Shown: one piece after another, positions 16,910-25,526 of the stretch
How positions within the stretch are numbered: position 1 is the stretch's first letter
How the letters are laid out: every line of letters begins with the position of its first letter
Source: CBDAQR01 sp965199055
GTDB taxonomy: Bacteria > Pseudomonadota > Gammaproteobacteria > Pseudomonadales > Halieaceae
Direction: 5' to 3'
Length of the DNA stretch: 64,000 bases
Assembly (NCBI GenBank): GCA_965199055.1
Contig: CBDAQR010000004.1
Coordinates: 1,054,001-1,118,000 of the forward strand
Program-made: the position numbers and the translations under genes
The notes under the pieces: model-generated
The model's database searches: none
Told to the model about the DNA's origin: nothing
The model's input: the letters and a program-made list of their open reading frames with translations, nothing else

Positions 16910-18853
16910 CTAGGCGAATCGGTAATCATCCGGGTTTGCTTGCTGTGTCCATTGCCACATCTGCAGGATCCTCCACGGCCATAGCAATGTGCATTTGCCT
17001 TCGTCATTGGTATAGAAACTGTGCTTGATCGACGGGTGTTCCCAGATCATTTGGGCATGCTGATCGCGAAAACGCCGATAGTAATCATCGAATACGTCTT
17101 CTCTGCACTCCATGGATTGCTCTTTGGCCTGTAACAATCGACGCAGGCAATCCATCGTGTAACGCACCTCACATTCAATATTGAAGATGATGCTGCCACC
17201 AAAGGCCAGGTTGGTGCCGGGCCCATAACAGAGGAAAAAGTTAGGAAAATTAGGTACCGTGATGCCGAGGTAGGCGGCCGGTTCCTCGCCCCACTGCTCA
17301 GCCAGCAGCGCGCCGTTACGGCCGCGAATTTCCATGGGCCAGAGAAATTTATTGGCCTTAAAACCGGTGGCGAAAACGATCAGATCCACATCCTCGGCGC
17401 AGATACCGCTCTCGGTACTGATCGAGCCGGGTGCGATCTCGGTGACCGCTTCATTGACCAGAGTCACATTGTCCCGCTTGAGCGCGGCCAGCCAGGTGCC
17501 GTTGTCCTGCAGCATGCGCTTTCCCATCGGCGCGTGATCAGGCATGACCTTGGCGAGGAGTTCCTCATCATCGCCGACCTGGGCTTTGATGTACTCACCA
17601 AACATTTCCCTGACCATGTCATTGGCTTCGTTGATGGAGCGGTCCTGATGGGGCCACTCGGGATCTACGACCGTGACTTCCCAAGCGCCATCGATAGCCG
17701 GCCAGAAAATCAAGAATCGAAACCAGCGCGCGTAGAAGGGCAGGTGCTCCAGGCACCACTTTTTGCCAGAAGACACGGGGTCATGGTAGATGGGGTTTTC
17801 AAACATCCAGTTTGCAGTGCGCTGGAATACCGTTAGTTGGGCAGCCTCTTTTGCCAATTCGGGTACCAGTTGGAAGGCGCTCGCCCCAGTGCCAATCACC
17901 GCGATACGTTTGCCCTTAATGTCGGTAGTGGGATCCCACTGGGCTGAGTGAAAGTGCGGGCCCTCAAAACTATCCAGGCCCGCGATTTCAGGTATCGAGG
18001 GTCGATTTAATTGTCCTACGGCACTGATGACGGCGTTGGATACCAGTGTCTCTTCACTGCCATCGCCATGGCGAACGCGAGTGGACCATTGCGCCGTCTG
18101 CTCATTCCACTCGCAGGCCAGTACCTCGGTCGAAAATCGAAAGTGTTGCTTGACGTCGTATTTTTCGATGCAGTCTTCGAAGTATTTTTGCAGCTCTGGC
18201 TGCTGCGAGAAAAACTCCGTCCAGTGATGGGCGGGCGCGAAGGAATAACTGTAAAGATGATTGGCCACATCCACCCGGGCGCCGGGGTAGCGATTCTCGA
18301 ACCAGGTGCCGCCGACCGATTCATTCTTCTCGATGACGGTGAAGGAGATTCCGGCTTCGGCCAGGCGGATTGCGGCCAATACGCCGGAAATGCCGCCGCC
18401 AATAACGGTGACGTGAAAATCGTCACGCGAGCCTTCGGGCAGCGAATCACCCCAGTCGGCGGCGCGGCGATCTTCACCATCGAGCTCCAGTTCCTCGAGC
18501 ATCATGTCTACATAGTCACGTGGCACTTCCTGTGCTACTAAAAATTCCATCATGCGATGGATGGTGTCCTTGTTGGGGGCAGGAGGCAGCTGACAGCCGC
18601 TATCGCGGTAAGTGCGAATGACCTCGAGCGCCCGACGGCGTATCTCTGATTTGGCCTCCTCGTCCATGTAGCCCTGAAACTCATTGATATACACGCCCAT
18701 GGGTCGCAGGTCACCATCCAGCAGTGAAGCGTCGCCCGACATATGAATCATCGAGAGCATCAGGCAGGGTATGCTCGCATCTTCGAGCGCCGCCTCAATT
18801 AACGCATCATCCTGAGGAATCCCGGTGCCGGCGGGGTCGTGTTTTCTGGTCAT
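16910..18853 (-). CDS. flavin-containing Baeyer-Villiger monooxygenase, HAPMO-like
   Basis: From the ATG at 18853 the protein has 647 residues. It has an N-terminal extension of about 140 residues, then the FAD motif GGGISG at 152-157, GGTWFENRYPGARVDV, the BVMO fingerprint FEGPHFHSAQW, and the NADPH motif VIGTGASAFQ. The extension and size resemble 4-hydroxyacetophenone monooxygenase, which turns ketones into esters with NADPH and O2; the real substrate is unknown. The frame continues to 19006, but that would run past the start of the divergent cytochrome b561 gene. The nearby KstD-like flavoprotein suggests breakdown of a cyclic or steroid-like ketone, by inference. Confidence 0.88.
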   Translation of the reverse strand: MTRKHDPAGTGIPQDDALIEAALEDASIPCLMLSMIHMSGDASLLDGDLRPMGVYINEFQGYMDEEAKSEIRRRALEVIRTYRDSGCQLPPAPNKDTIHRMMEFLVAQEVPRDYVDMMLEELELDGEDRRAADWGDSLPEGSRDDFHVTVIGGGISGVLAAIRLAEAGISFTVIEKNESVGGTWFENRYPGARVDVANHLYSYSFAPAHHWTEFFSQQPELQKYFEDCIEKYDVKQHFRFSTEVLACEWNEQTAQWSTRVRHGDGSEETLVSNAVISAVGQLNRPSIPEIAGLDSFEGPHFHSAQWDPTTDIKGKRIAVIGTGASAFQLVPELAKEAAQLTVFQRTANWMFENPIYHDPVSSGKKWCLEHLPFYARWFRFLIFWPAIDGAWEVTVVDPEWPHQDRSINEANDMVREMFGEYIKAQVGDDEELLAKVMPDHAPMGKRMLQDNGTWLAALKRDNVTLVNEAVTEIAPGSISTESGICAEDVDLIVFATGFKANKFLWPMEIRGRNGALLAEQWGEEPAAYLGITVPNFPNFFLCYGPGTNLAFGGSIIFNIECEVRYTMDCLRRLLQAKEQSMECREDVFDDYYRRFRDQHAQMIWEHPSIKHSFYTNDEGKCTLLWPWRILQMWQWTQQANPDDYRFA

Positions 18854-18980
18854 TGCTTTGCGTCCCGAAGTAGAGTTTCCGCAATAATGTACGGTATCCG
18901 ACGGCTTTTTGCTCGTTTCCTGCATTCGTGTATAAAGAGACCTCGGAAAAAGTGAATAGTGCCCTGGAGTATTGAACCGC

Positions 18981-19619
18981 ATGCATCCTGTCTGGGATAT
19001 CCCCACCCGAGCGTTTCACTGGCTGCTCGTAATCGCCGTCTTTTTGAGCTGGCTGAGTAGTGAACTGGACTGGATTGATGTTCACCTGTGGAGCGGCTAC
19101 ACCGCGCTGACGCTGGTGGTGTTTCGGCTGGGCTGGGGAGTGGTCGGGAGCCTGCATTCACGCTTCTCCGACTTCCTGCGCGGTCCCAAGACTATTCTCA
19201 GTTATCTGCGCGGCGAGGAACCTCGCCGCCCGGGGCATAATCCGCTTGGCGGCTTATCGATACTGGCTCTGCTGACGCTGGTATTGGCGCAGGCCGTGAC
19301 CGGTTTGTTTAACAGCGATGGCTTGTTGTTTGATGGCCCGCTCTATTACGCGCTTGATACGCCCTGGTCAGATCGCATGGGCGCCTGGCACGAAACGCTA
19401 TTCTGGGTGCTGGTGGGGTTTGTTGCGCTCCACCTGGTGGCGGTGTTGTTCTACCAGTTTGGGAAACGGCAGAATCTGATTGGCCCGATGATCACAGGCG
19501 GCGAAAATGGCGCAGCGGCGCCGGCAGGGCTGCTACGCGCATTACTGGTCGTGGCGATTAGCGCAGGGCTGCTGGCGCTGGCGGTGTATTTCGCGCCAGA
19601 GCCAGATTTGCCCTGGTAA
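18981..19619 (+). CDS. cytochrome b561 family membrane protein
   Basis: About 212 residues with four hydrophobic segments. The His residues expected to bind two haems b appear as RAFHWLLV in helix 1, HLWSGYTAL in helix 2 and WHETLFWVLVGFVALHLVAV in helix 4. LGWGVVGSLHSRFSDFL is typical of the branch that transfers electrons from quinol to a soluble cytochrome c. ATG 18981 is chosen; TTG 18972 is an alternative. It meets the cytochrome c' gene tail to tail with no gap, and the pair may form an electron-transfer couple despite opposite strands. Confidence 0.88.
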   Translation: MHPVWDIPTRAFHWLLVIAVFLSWLSSELDWIDVHLWSGYTALTLVVFRLGWGVVGSLHSRFSDFLRGPKTILSYLRGEEPRRPGHNPLGGLSILALLTLVLAQAVTGLFNSDGLLFDGPLYYALDTPWSDRMGAWHETLFWVLVGFVALHLVAVLFYQFGKRQNLIGPMITGGENGAAAPAGLLRALLVVAISAGLLALAVYFAPEPDLPW

Positions 19620-20084
19620 TCAGAGGTAGTCTTTCGACTTGTAGTCGTCGTGACAGGCTTTGCAGGTACCAGCGGTTTTCTGGAACTGCTTCATGATGTC
19701 TTTCTTGTCGCCCGCTTGGGCGACTTCAACCATCAGCACCGTTTCCCGACGTAGATCAGCAACTTTGGCTTCGAAGTCGGCGGTGTTTTTCCAGATGCCT
19801 GGCTTGGCGCGCGTCTTGCCGCCCTCACTGCCCGGCGGGAAGCCACGCATGATATCCAGACTGGACGCTTTGGACAGATCTTCCGCCCAGCTGATGAACT
19901 GTTCCTGATTCCAGGGAATCTCACCTTTCATCATGGAGGACATAGGGCCGAGATTGGCGCCTAGCAGGGCAAAGAGCGATTGCCGATAGCTTTGGTTAAA
20001 GGCGGTGTTCTCCAGATGGGAGAGGGCGGCCGGGGTTGCGGCCAGGCCTGCAACCAGTGCGGCTGCGGTGAGGGTCTTTTTCAT
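19620..20084 (-). CDS. cytochrome c' (periplasmic)
   Basis: From ATG 20084 the protein has 154 residues. A signal peptide (MKKTLTAAALVAGLAATPAALS) is followed by a four-helix domain, and the haem c motif CKACH sits close to the C-terminus, as is diagnostic of class II cytochrome c'. The start is preceded by AAGGAACAG. An upstream extension of the frame to 20168 has no signal-like features and is rejected. The protein binds haem with one open axial site and may bind NO or accept electrons. It is divergent from the KstD-like gene and convergent with the b561 gene. Confidence 0.93.
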   Translation of the reverse strand: MKKTLTAAALVAGLAATPAALSHLENTAFNQSYRQSLFALLGANLGPMSSMMKGEIPWNQEQFISWAEDLSKASSLDIMRGFPPGSEGGKTRAKPGIWKNTADFEAKVADLRRETVLMVEVAQAGDKKDIMKQFQKTAGTCKACHDDYKSKDYL

Positions 20085-20222
20085 GGGCTGTTCCTTGTCG
20101 TTATACGGCCAAACTATTGAACCTGATACGAATATGCACCGCTTCCTGGATTCATTTGCAGTGCACACGCATGACTATGCAGTACTATAGCCGCGATTCG
20201 GAATCTGTAAAACGGGTGAGAT

Positions 20223-21950
20223 ATGACAGGGGAGAACTGGGACCACAGCGTCGATGTGCTGGTGGTGGGTTCCGGCAATGGTGGCCTTACCACCGCGCTG
20301 TGTTGTTATGAGATGGGCGCACAGGATGTGCTGGTAATCGAAAAGTCTAACCTCTACGGTGGTACCAGCTCGATCTCTGGCGGTGGAGTCTGGATTCCCA
20401 ATAATCGCTACGCCAATGAGGCGACCGATCAGGATTCTCCCGAACATGCCAAAGCCTACCTCATGGGATGTCTGCCGCTGGATAAGGTCCCGGAGGAAAT
20501 GATCGACACCTACCTGGAGAATGGCCCCAAGATGGTCGATTTCCTGCATGAACGAACCCAGGTTCGCTACGTCACGCTGGAACACTATCCGGATTATTAC
20601 CAGGAATGCGATGGTGCGATGCCCGGGCATCGTTCAATGGAGCCTGAGACCATCAACGCCGACGAACTGGGCGTTCATGCCAATACGCTGCGCCGCACCC
20701 ACCACATGATGCATCTCTTCGGTCGTATCGGTTTTACACAGGTCGAAGCCGCGCTACTCATGTCGCAGTTGCCCGGCTGGTTTAACCTGGCCTTCAAATT
20801 GGTTGCAGGGTACTTCCTGGACATCAAATGGCGTCTGTTTGGGGACAAGTATGCGCGTCGCCTGGCGACCGGTTGCGCAGGCATTGCACGCTTGCGCGTA
20901 TCAATGTTGGATCGCGATATGCCGCTGTGGACACGCACCAGTTTTCAATCTCTGGTTACTGATGATAACGGTCGCGTGATCGGTGCAGTGGTGCGCAAGC
21001 AGGGTCAGGAAATGCGTATCGAAGCGCGTAAGGCTGTGGTGCTGGCCGCGGGCGGATTCGAGCACAACCAGGCCATGCGAGAAGAGTTTTTGCCTAAGCC
21101 TACCAATCACAACTGGAGTGGTGGCAGCCCAGATAATACGGGCGATGCGATTCGCGAAGGCATCCGCTTGGGCGCGAAGATGGCGCAGATGGACGGCGCC
21201 TGGTGGTGCAATACCATCTCGGCGCCCGGCGAACCTGCACCGCGGCTAAGTATTATCGAGAAGTCTTATCCAGGCTCGATCGTTGTCAATCCGGCCGGTG
21301 AAAGATTCGCCAATGAATCCATGAACTATATGGTCTATCAGCTCGAAACCTTTGAGAAGCACACGGAAGAAAATCCGTGCTCGCCCTCGTGGCAGGTGTT
21401 CGATGCACATTTCCGTGCGACCTATATGGTGGGTCCGCTGTACAACAGCAAATTTCGACCGGACTGGGCCTTGCCCGCCAGTTACGAAGCAGAGGGCTTC
21501 TTTGCCAGTGCCAACACGATCGAGGAACTGGCTGCAAAAATCGAGGTAAGCCCGGAAGGGCTTAGCAAAACTGTCGAGAAATTTAATGGCTATGCCGAAA
21601 CCGGCAAGGACCTGGATTTGCAACGAGGCGACTCGCTCTATGACCGTTACTACGGCGATCCGCGGGTAGAGCCCAATCCTGTGCTCGGTCCAATTCGCGA
21701 GGCGCCGTTCTACGCGATGAAAGTCGACCCCGGAGACTTTGGCACTCAGGGTGGCATGGTGACTACGACCAACGCTGAAGTGGTATCAGAGCAGGGCGGA
21801 ACCATCGCGGGACTGTATGCGATTGGTAATTGTAGCGCCGCGGTTTTACCGACCTACCCAGGGCCAGGTGCGACGCTGGGGCCGGCAATGACCTTCGGCT
21901 ACCAGGCCGCCAAGCACATCACCGGTTGGGCAGAGCCTTCAGCTACTTAA
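20223..21950 (+). CDS. FAD-dependent oxidoreductase, 3-ketosteroid-delta-1-dehydrogenase-like
   Basis: A 575-residue flavoprotein of the FAD_binding_2 family. The N-terminal FAD motif is VDVLVVGSGNGGLTTAL, followed by VIEKSNLYGGTSSISGGGVW, and the C-terminal FAD contact is NCSAAVLPTYPGPGATLGPA with TFGYQAAKHI. This layout is characteristic of KstD-like dehydrogenases, which desaturate 3-keto steroids or related ketones; substrate specificity cannot be read from sequence. The stop codon lies in the first of three 19-bp repeats. A BVMO lies three genes away, consistent with a cyclic ketone pathway by inference. Confidence 0.85.
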   Translation: MTGENWDHSVDVLVVGSGNGGLTTALCCYEMGAQDVLVIEKSNLYGGTSSISGGGVWIPNNRYANEATDQDSPEHAKAYLMGCLPLDKVPEEMIDTYLENGPKMVDFLHERTQVRYVTLEHYPDYYQECDGAMPGHRSMEPETINADELGVHANTLRRTHHMMHLFGRIGFTQVEAALLMSQLPGWFNLAFKLVAGYFLDIKWRLFGDKYARRLATGCAGIARLRVSMLDRDMPLWTRTSFQSLVTDDNGRVIGAVVRKQGQEMRIEARKAVVLAAGGFEHNQAMREEFLPKPTNHNWSGGSPDNTGDAIREGIRLGAKMAQMDGAWWCNTISAPGEPAPRLSIIEKSYPGSIVVNPAGERFANESMNYMVYQLETFEKHTEENPCSPSWQVFDAHFRATYMVGPLYNSKFRPDWALPASYEAEGFFASANTIEELAAKIEVSPEGLSKTVEKFNGYAETGKDLDLQRGDSLYDRYYGDPRVEPNPVLGPIREAPFYAMKVDPGDFGTQGGMVTTTNAEVVSEQGGTIAGLYAIGNCSAAVLPTYPGPGATLGPAMTFGYQAAKHITGWAEPSAT

Positions 21951-21992
21951 AGAACCTTCAGCTACTTAAAGAGCCTTCAGCGTAATAAAGAG
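21936..21992. repeat. three tandem 19-bp repeats at the end of the KstD-like gene
   Basis: Three head-to-tail copies of a 19-bp unit. Copies 1 and 2 (21936-21954, 21955-21973) read CCTTCAGCTACTTAAAGAA/G and copy 3 (21974-21992) has diverged to CCTTCAGCGTAATAAAGAG. The stop codon of the upstream gene lies inside copy 1. The region separates convergent genes, and a local duplication is the simplest explanation. Confidence 0.9.
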
Positions 21993-21994
21993 TC

Positions 21995-22243
21995 TTACAG
22001 TGCAGTAAGGCACCAGCGAATGCCGCGCCGTTGCACAACACCCTCGCGCTCAAGATCTTCCAGCGCGATGAGTACCTGATCACCGTTGTAGCTGCTAGGC
22101 TGCTCCGGCAGATAGGTATTCAGAAACGAGCGAATCTGGCCTCCGCTCGCACCGCGCCGGAACATGGTCTTCATGGACAACACAATAAATGACTTGAGGA
22201 CTTCGGTCGCTTTGCTGGCGACCAGGCTGACGGGTGATTGCAT
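21995..22243 (-). CDS. small hypothetical protein, possible winged-helix
   Basis: An 82-residue protein from ATG 22243, preceded by GGAGATCACC, a good ribosome site. An in-frame start at 22267 exists but has no ribosome site. The N-terminal half is amphipathic (SLVASKATEVLKSFIVLSM). The second half (GGQIRSFLNTYLP ... DQVLIALEDLEREGVVQRRG) has the helix-turn-helix-plus-wing feel of small DNA-binding or partner-binding domains, but I cannot assign a family. It is divergent from the MFS gene and convergent with the KstD-like gene. Confidence 0.6.
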   Translation of the reverse strand: MQSPVSLVASKATEVLKSFIVLSMKTMFRRGASGGQIRSFLNTYLPEQPSSYNGDQVLIALEDLEREGVVQRRGIRWCLTAL

Positions 22244-22366
22244 GGTGATCTCCTTCGGGTACCCCATTGGTACGAGTCCAGATTACGATTGACTGGGCGA
22301 TTGCGGCATGGCCGAAGGCGACGGAGTGTTGGCTCTGGGCGACAGGCTTACCGCCGAATTGATCTC

Positions 22367-22375
22367 TGCTAGTAT
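22367..22375 (+). promoter_or_regulatory. candidate extended -10 promoter for MFS gene
   Basis: TGCTAGTAT is an extended -10 element 36 bases before the ATG at 22412, in the 168-base divergent gap. No convincing -35 hexamer is present. Confidence 0.35.
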
Positions 22376-22411
22376 TTGCCGCTTGTGACAATAAAAACTC
22401 AATAGATCGAT

Positions 22412-23731
22412 ATGTCATCACAGCTTACCGAAGCTGATATTCATCGCCGCATAGACGACCAGCCGCTGGTTCCTGCACAGTTTCTATTGATTGCGGTCTG
22501 CTTCCTGCTGCAAATGATCGATGGTTTCGACGTGCTGGCCATGTCGTTCGCGGCACCAGCACTGGCCTCTGATTGGGACCTCTCGGCTGAGCGGCTTGGC
22601 ATCGTGTTCAGTGCGGGCGTGTTGGGCATGACTCTGGGCGCGATGTTTCTTGCGCCCCTAACCGATCGCATCGGCCGTCGCGCTATGATCTTCCGGGCGG
22701 TCGTGGTGATGGGAGTTTCCATGCTGGCGACGGCCTGGGCTACCAGCCTTGCTTCGATGGTGATACTGCGCATTATTACCGGCCTGACCATCGGTGCCAT
22801 GATGGCTAGCCTCACCTCCCTGGTCAGCGAATTCTTTCCCGATCGAATGCGCAATATGGCTGTGGGTGTCTTGTTGTCCGGTTACCCGCTTGGGGCCACG
22901 CTGGGCGGCTTTCTCGCTTCGGCGCTGATACCCGACTACGGCTGGCAGGGCGTTTTTATTGCTGGCGGGATCATGACGCTGGCCATGGTGCCCCTGGTTT
23001 TGCTCTGCATCCCGGAGTCACTGCATTTCCTGCTACGGCGGCGGCCAGCCGGTGCGTTGGAAGCCGCCAATGGGGTAATGCGCCGCTTACAACTTGAGCC
23101 GCTGGCAAAGTTGCCGATAGCTGAGGCAGAGCCCGAGCCGGCAAGTGTGCGGTCGCTGCTGACTGCGGAGCGTCGCACGGCGACACTGCAGCTGTGGACC
23201 TCGTTTTTTCTTTGTTTCGGCACGCTCTACTTCCTGCTGAGTTGGATTCCCAAGTTGCTCGTCGATTCGGGATTGCCGCTCGAGCAGGCCATTTACGCCG
23301 GTATAGCTTTCAATATCGGCGGCGCTGTCGGTAATCTAGCTATTGGCTGGGCATCGACGCGCTTAGGATTGCAGAAAACGATCCTGTATTTTCATGTGCT
23401 GGCGGCACTGGGCATGGTCCTGTTTGCCTTTCTGCCGCTCGGGCTAGCAGCTTTGTTGTTTCTTACCGCCCTTATTGGTCTGTTCCAGCAGGGTGGATTC
23501 TTCGGCTACTACATGACGGCAGCGCGCTTGTATCCGGCGGATATACGCACTACCGGAGTAGGGTGGGGTATTGGTCTCGGACGTTTTGGTGCCGTGATCG
23601 CGCCTTATCTGGCGGGCTTGTTGATTGGAGCGGGGCTGGGCATACCCTTCCTGTTTACGGCGTTCGCGGTGCCACTGATTATCGGTGGCTATGTCACCTT
23701 CAGGATTAAACGCGAGATGCTTGCCAGCTAG
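22412..23731 (+). CDS. MFS transporter, aromatic acid:H+ symporter (AAHS)-like
   Basis: A 439-residue twelve-helix transporter. DGFDVLAMSFAAPAL near residue 30 matches the AAHS DGxD motif of helix 1, and LTDRIGRRAMI after helix 2 is the MFS loop motif. SGYPLGATLGGFLAS and GWGIGLGRFGAVIAPYLAG are typical of benzoate and 4-hydroxybenzoate permeases. It probably imports an aromatic or small organic acid. The adjacent maiA remnant belongs to aromatic (homogentisate) catabolism, which would fit, but the rest of that pathway is absent from the window. Its 3' end overlaps that of the minus-strand maiA by 4 bases. Confidence 0.88.
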   Translation: MSSQLTEADIHRRIDDQPLVPAQFLLIAVCFLLQMIDGFDVLAMSFAAPALASDWDLSAERLGIVFSAGVLGMTLGAMFLAPLTDRIGRRAMIFRAVVVMGVSMLATAWATSLASMVILRIITGLTIGAMMASLTSLVSEFFPDRMRNMAVGVLLSGYPLGATLGGFLASALIPDYGWQGVFIAGGIMTLAMVPLVLLCIPESLHFLLRRRPAGALEAANGVMRRLQLEPLAKLPIAEAEPEPASVRSLLTAERRTATLQLWTSFFLCFGTLYFLLSWIPKLLVDSGLPLEQAIYAGIAFNIGGAVGNLAIGWASTRLGLQKTILYFHVLAALGMVLFAFLPLGLAALLFLTALIGLFQQGGFFGYYMTAARLYPADIRTTGVGWGIGLGRFGAVIAPYLAGLLIGAGLGIPFLFTAFAVPLIIGGYVTFRIKREMLAS

Positions 23732-24362
23732 AAGGCATCTGGTTGTTGTTCGGGTAATGCACGCTGAAACGCATCCAGCTCATTACAGGCGGTCCAGATT
23801 TCGTGCAGCCGAGGGTGGTGGGCCGACATGTCATAGCTAAAGCGTCGCGCATTGTAGATCATGGGTACCAGTAGAACATCAGCCGGGGTCAGTTGCTCGC
23901 CGCAGCAATAGGGCCGTCTGTCACTAGTTTGTCGAGCGTGGAAAATCCGCGCTTGAGCCAGTGGTACATCCACTCATTAATCTGTGGTTCCTCCGGCCCA
24001 TATTCAGCGCGAAGATAATTCAGCACGCCCACGTTGTTCAGAGGATGGATTTCACAGGCTACGGTGTAAGCCATCGCAAGGACTTCTGCGCGCTGCCAAC
24101 TATCGCTTGGCAGGAGCGCCGGATCCGGGTACTGCTCTTCAAGCCATTGAATAATCGCCAGCGATTGTCCCATGCTGCGACCATCTTCCAGTTCCAGTGT
24201 CGGCACGAGACCGGCAGGGTTTAGATCCAGGTACTCACTGGCCTTGTGTTGCGTCTCCAGTAAGTTTACCGATTTGTACCGGTAGGTAACGCCTTTGAGA
24301 TTCAATACGATGCGCACTCGATAGGCCGCAGAAGAACGCCAGTAACTGTGCAAGGTCAACAT
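23728..24362 (-). pseudogene. maiA: maleylacetoacetate isomerase, frameshifted
   Basis: A zeta-class glutathione transferase that isomerises maleylacetoacetate in tyrosine/phenylalanine breakdown. The first frame (start 24362) carries LHSYWRSSAAYRVRIVLNLK with the family SSxxYRVRI signature, NPAGLVPTLE and DGRSMGQSLAI, then ends early with ...VTDGPIAAASN at 23889. The second frame supplies the expected C-terminus: PYCCGEQLTPADVLLVP, YNARRFSYD and LPEQQPDAF. The frames join if one base is added to the GGG run at 23911-23913 (plus strand), giving about 211 residues, the normal size. Either a real single-base deletion or a homopolymer error. Confidence 0.85.
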
Positions 24363-24406
24363 TGTGCTATTTCCATGATTCGCTGTGCTCATGGTAGCAG
24401 TGGTTC

Positions 24407-24415
24407 TGTTAGAAT
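24407..24415 (+). promoter_or_regulatory. candidate extended -10 promoter for degenerate-GGDEF/RND operon
   Basis: TGTTAGAAT is an extended -10 element 26 bases before the ATG at 24441, in the divergent gap with maiA. The -35 region is weak. Confidence 0.38.
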
Positions 24416-24440
24416 GCCCCCTGGACACCGGGCGATCGCA

Positions 24441-25526
24441 ATGACAGTACAGGCACCCTTTGAGCGCGCAACCGTGGTAAGGAATACCGCGCTATTGCTT
24501 GGCTCCGTCATTCTCTTTGGCCTTACCTTGCGCGCACTCATTGCTCAGGATGTGGAGCCCATAGCCGCAAGCATTGGTGGGCTATGTGCAGTACTGCTGT
24601 TTTATGTCCGGGCCAAGGTGGGCGCTGGCGCCCCGGCAGGCAGTGGCGCAGTGATGGTCATGGGCATTGCCATATTAGTGTTCACCGCTATCGCCTGGCT
24701 GTCTCACGGCTTTCGCGGTTCGATCATCTTCGCAGCGCCAATGATTCCACTGGTGGCCAGTTTGATGATGGATAAGCGCGGGGTTCGCAACGTCACCGTC
24801 ATTACCGCTTGCATCCTGTTGTTCCTGCTCACCCAGCACTTGACCGGCACGCTTCAGCCAGACGAAAGCTTTCCTGAAGAAATTCGTTATGCGATGCGGG
24901 CAATCATTCTGCTGCTCAGCCTGGTCGGCGTGGCATGGATTACCTCCTATTATTCTCTGCTGCAAGCTGCTGAGCCGTCGGTTGCGGAAGAAGTGGATGA
25001 CAAGCGTGATCCTTTGACCGGGCTGCTGAGTCGGGCCGCGGTCGATGTCGAACTGGAGAAGGAATTTGCCCGCGCTCGCCGCAGAGAACACTGGATTAGT
25101 CTGGCTGTCATAGAGGTCGATGATTTTGCGGGCCTTGAATCTGAGTATGGCCCACAGGGGGGACAGAACTGCTTGTTGGGTGTGGCGGAAGGCTTGCGCT
25201 ACTGCATGCGCCGCTCAACCGACTCGCTCGGTCGGTGGGGGGCGCAGCACCTCTGTATTGTCATGGGTGATACCGACATCGCGGGTGCCGCCAAGGTGGG
25301 TGAAAAGTTTCGCACTCTGATCGAAACGCTGGATATTCCCGTGGATCAAAACCGGACCGTGTTATTGAACGTAAGTGTTGGTGTTAGTAGCGCCCAGGGA
25401 CGCTCGTTGGCGGGTGTGGTCGATCTGGTTGAAACCGCCGAGGCCGCCCTGGCCAAGGCGCGATCAGAGGGAGGCAACAGAGTTGTAGGAATGGATATTT
25501 CGGTGCAGGAACCCACGGATGCGTAA
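24441..25526 (+). CDS. membrane protein with degenerate GGDEF domain
   Basis: A 361-residue protein. The first half holds about five or six hydrophobic helices with short loops. The second half is a GGDEF-fold domain starting at DKRDPLTGLLSRAAVDVELE. The signature is lost: where GGDEF is expected after RW, the sequence reads GAQHL (residues 267-271), so cyclase activity is unlikely. The RxxD inhibitory-site pattern is also not conserved (RRSTDSLGRW). ATG 24441 is chosen because it follows a promoter-like -10 and lies just before the first helix; an earlier in-frame start at 24348 overlaps the divergent gene. Its stop overlaps the RND adaptor start by 8 bases, so it is probably co-translated and may regulate the pump. 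Confidence 0.82.
   Translation: MTVQAPFERATVVRNTALLLGSVILFGLTLRALIAQDVEPIAASIGGLCAVLLFYVRAKVGAGAPAGSGAVMVMGIAILVFTAIAWLSHGFRGSIIFAAPMIPLVASLMMDKRGVRNVTVITACILLFLLTQHLTGTLQPDESFPEEIRYAMRAIILLLSLVGVAWITSYYSLLQAAEPSVAEEVDDKRDPLTGLLSRAAVDVELEKEFARARRREHWISLAVIEVDDFAGLESEYGPQGGQNCLLGVAEGLRYCMRRSTDSLGRWGAQHLCIVMGDTDIAGAAKVGEKFRTLIETLDIPVDQNRTVLLNVSVGVSSAQGRSLAGVVDLVETAEAALAKARSEGGNRVVGMDISVQEPTDA

Noticed and set aside
21936..21992. A possible small CRISPR array
   Set aside because: The three 19-bp units are directly adjacent with no spacers, and no cas gene is near.
24441..25526. An active diguanylate cyclase
   Set aside because: GGDEF is replaced by GAQHL, so catalysis is unlikely despite the preserved fold.
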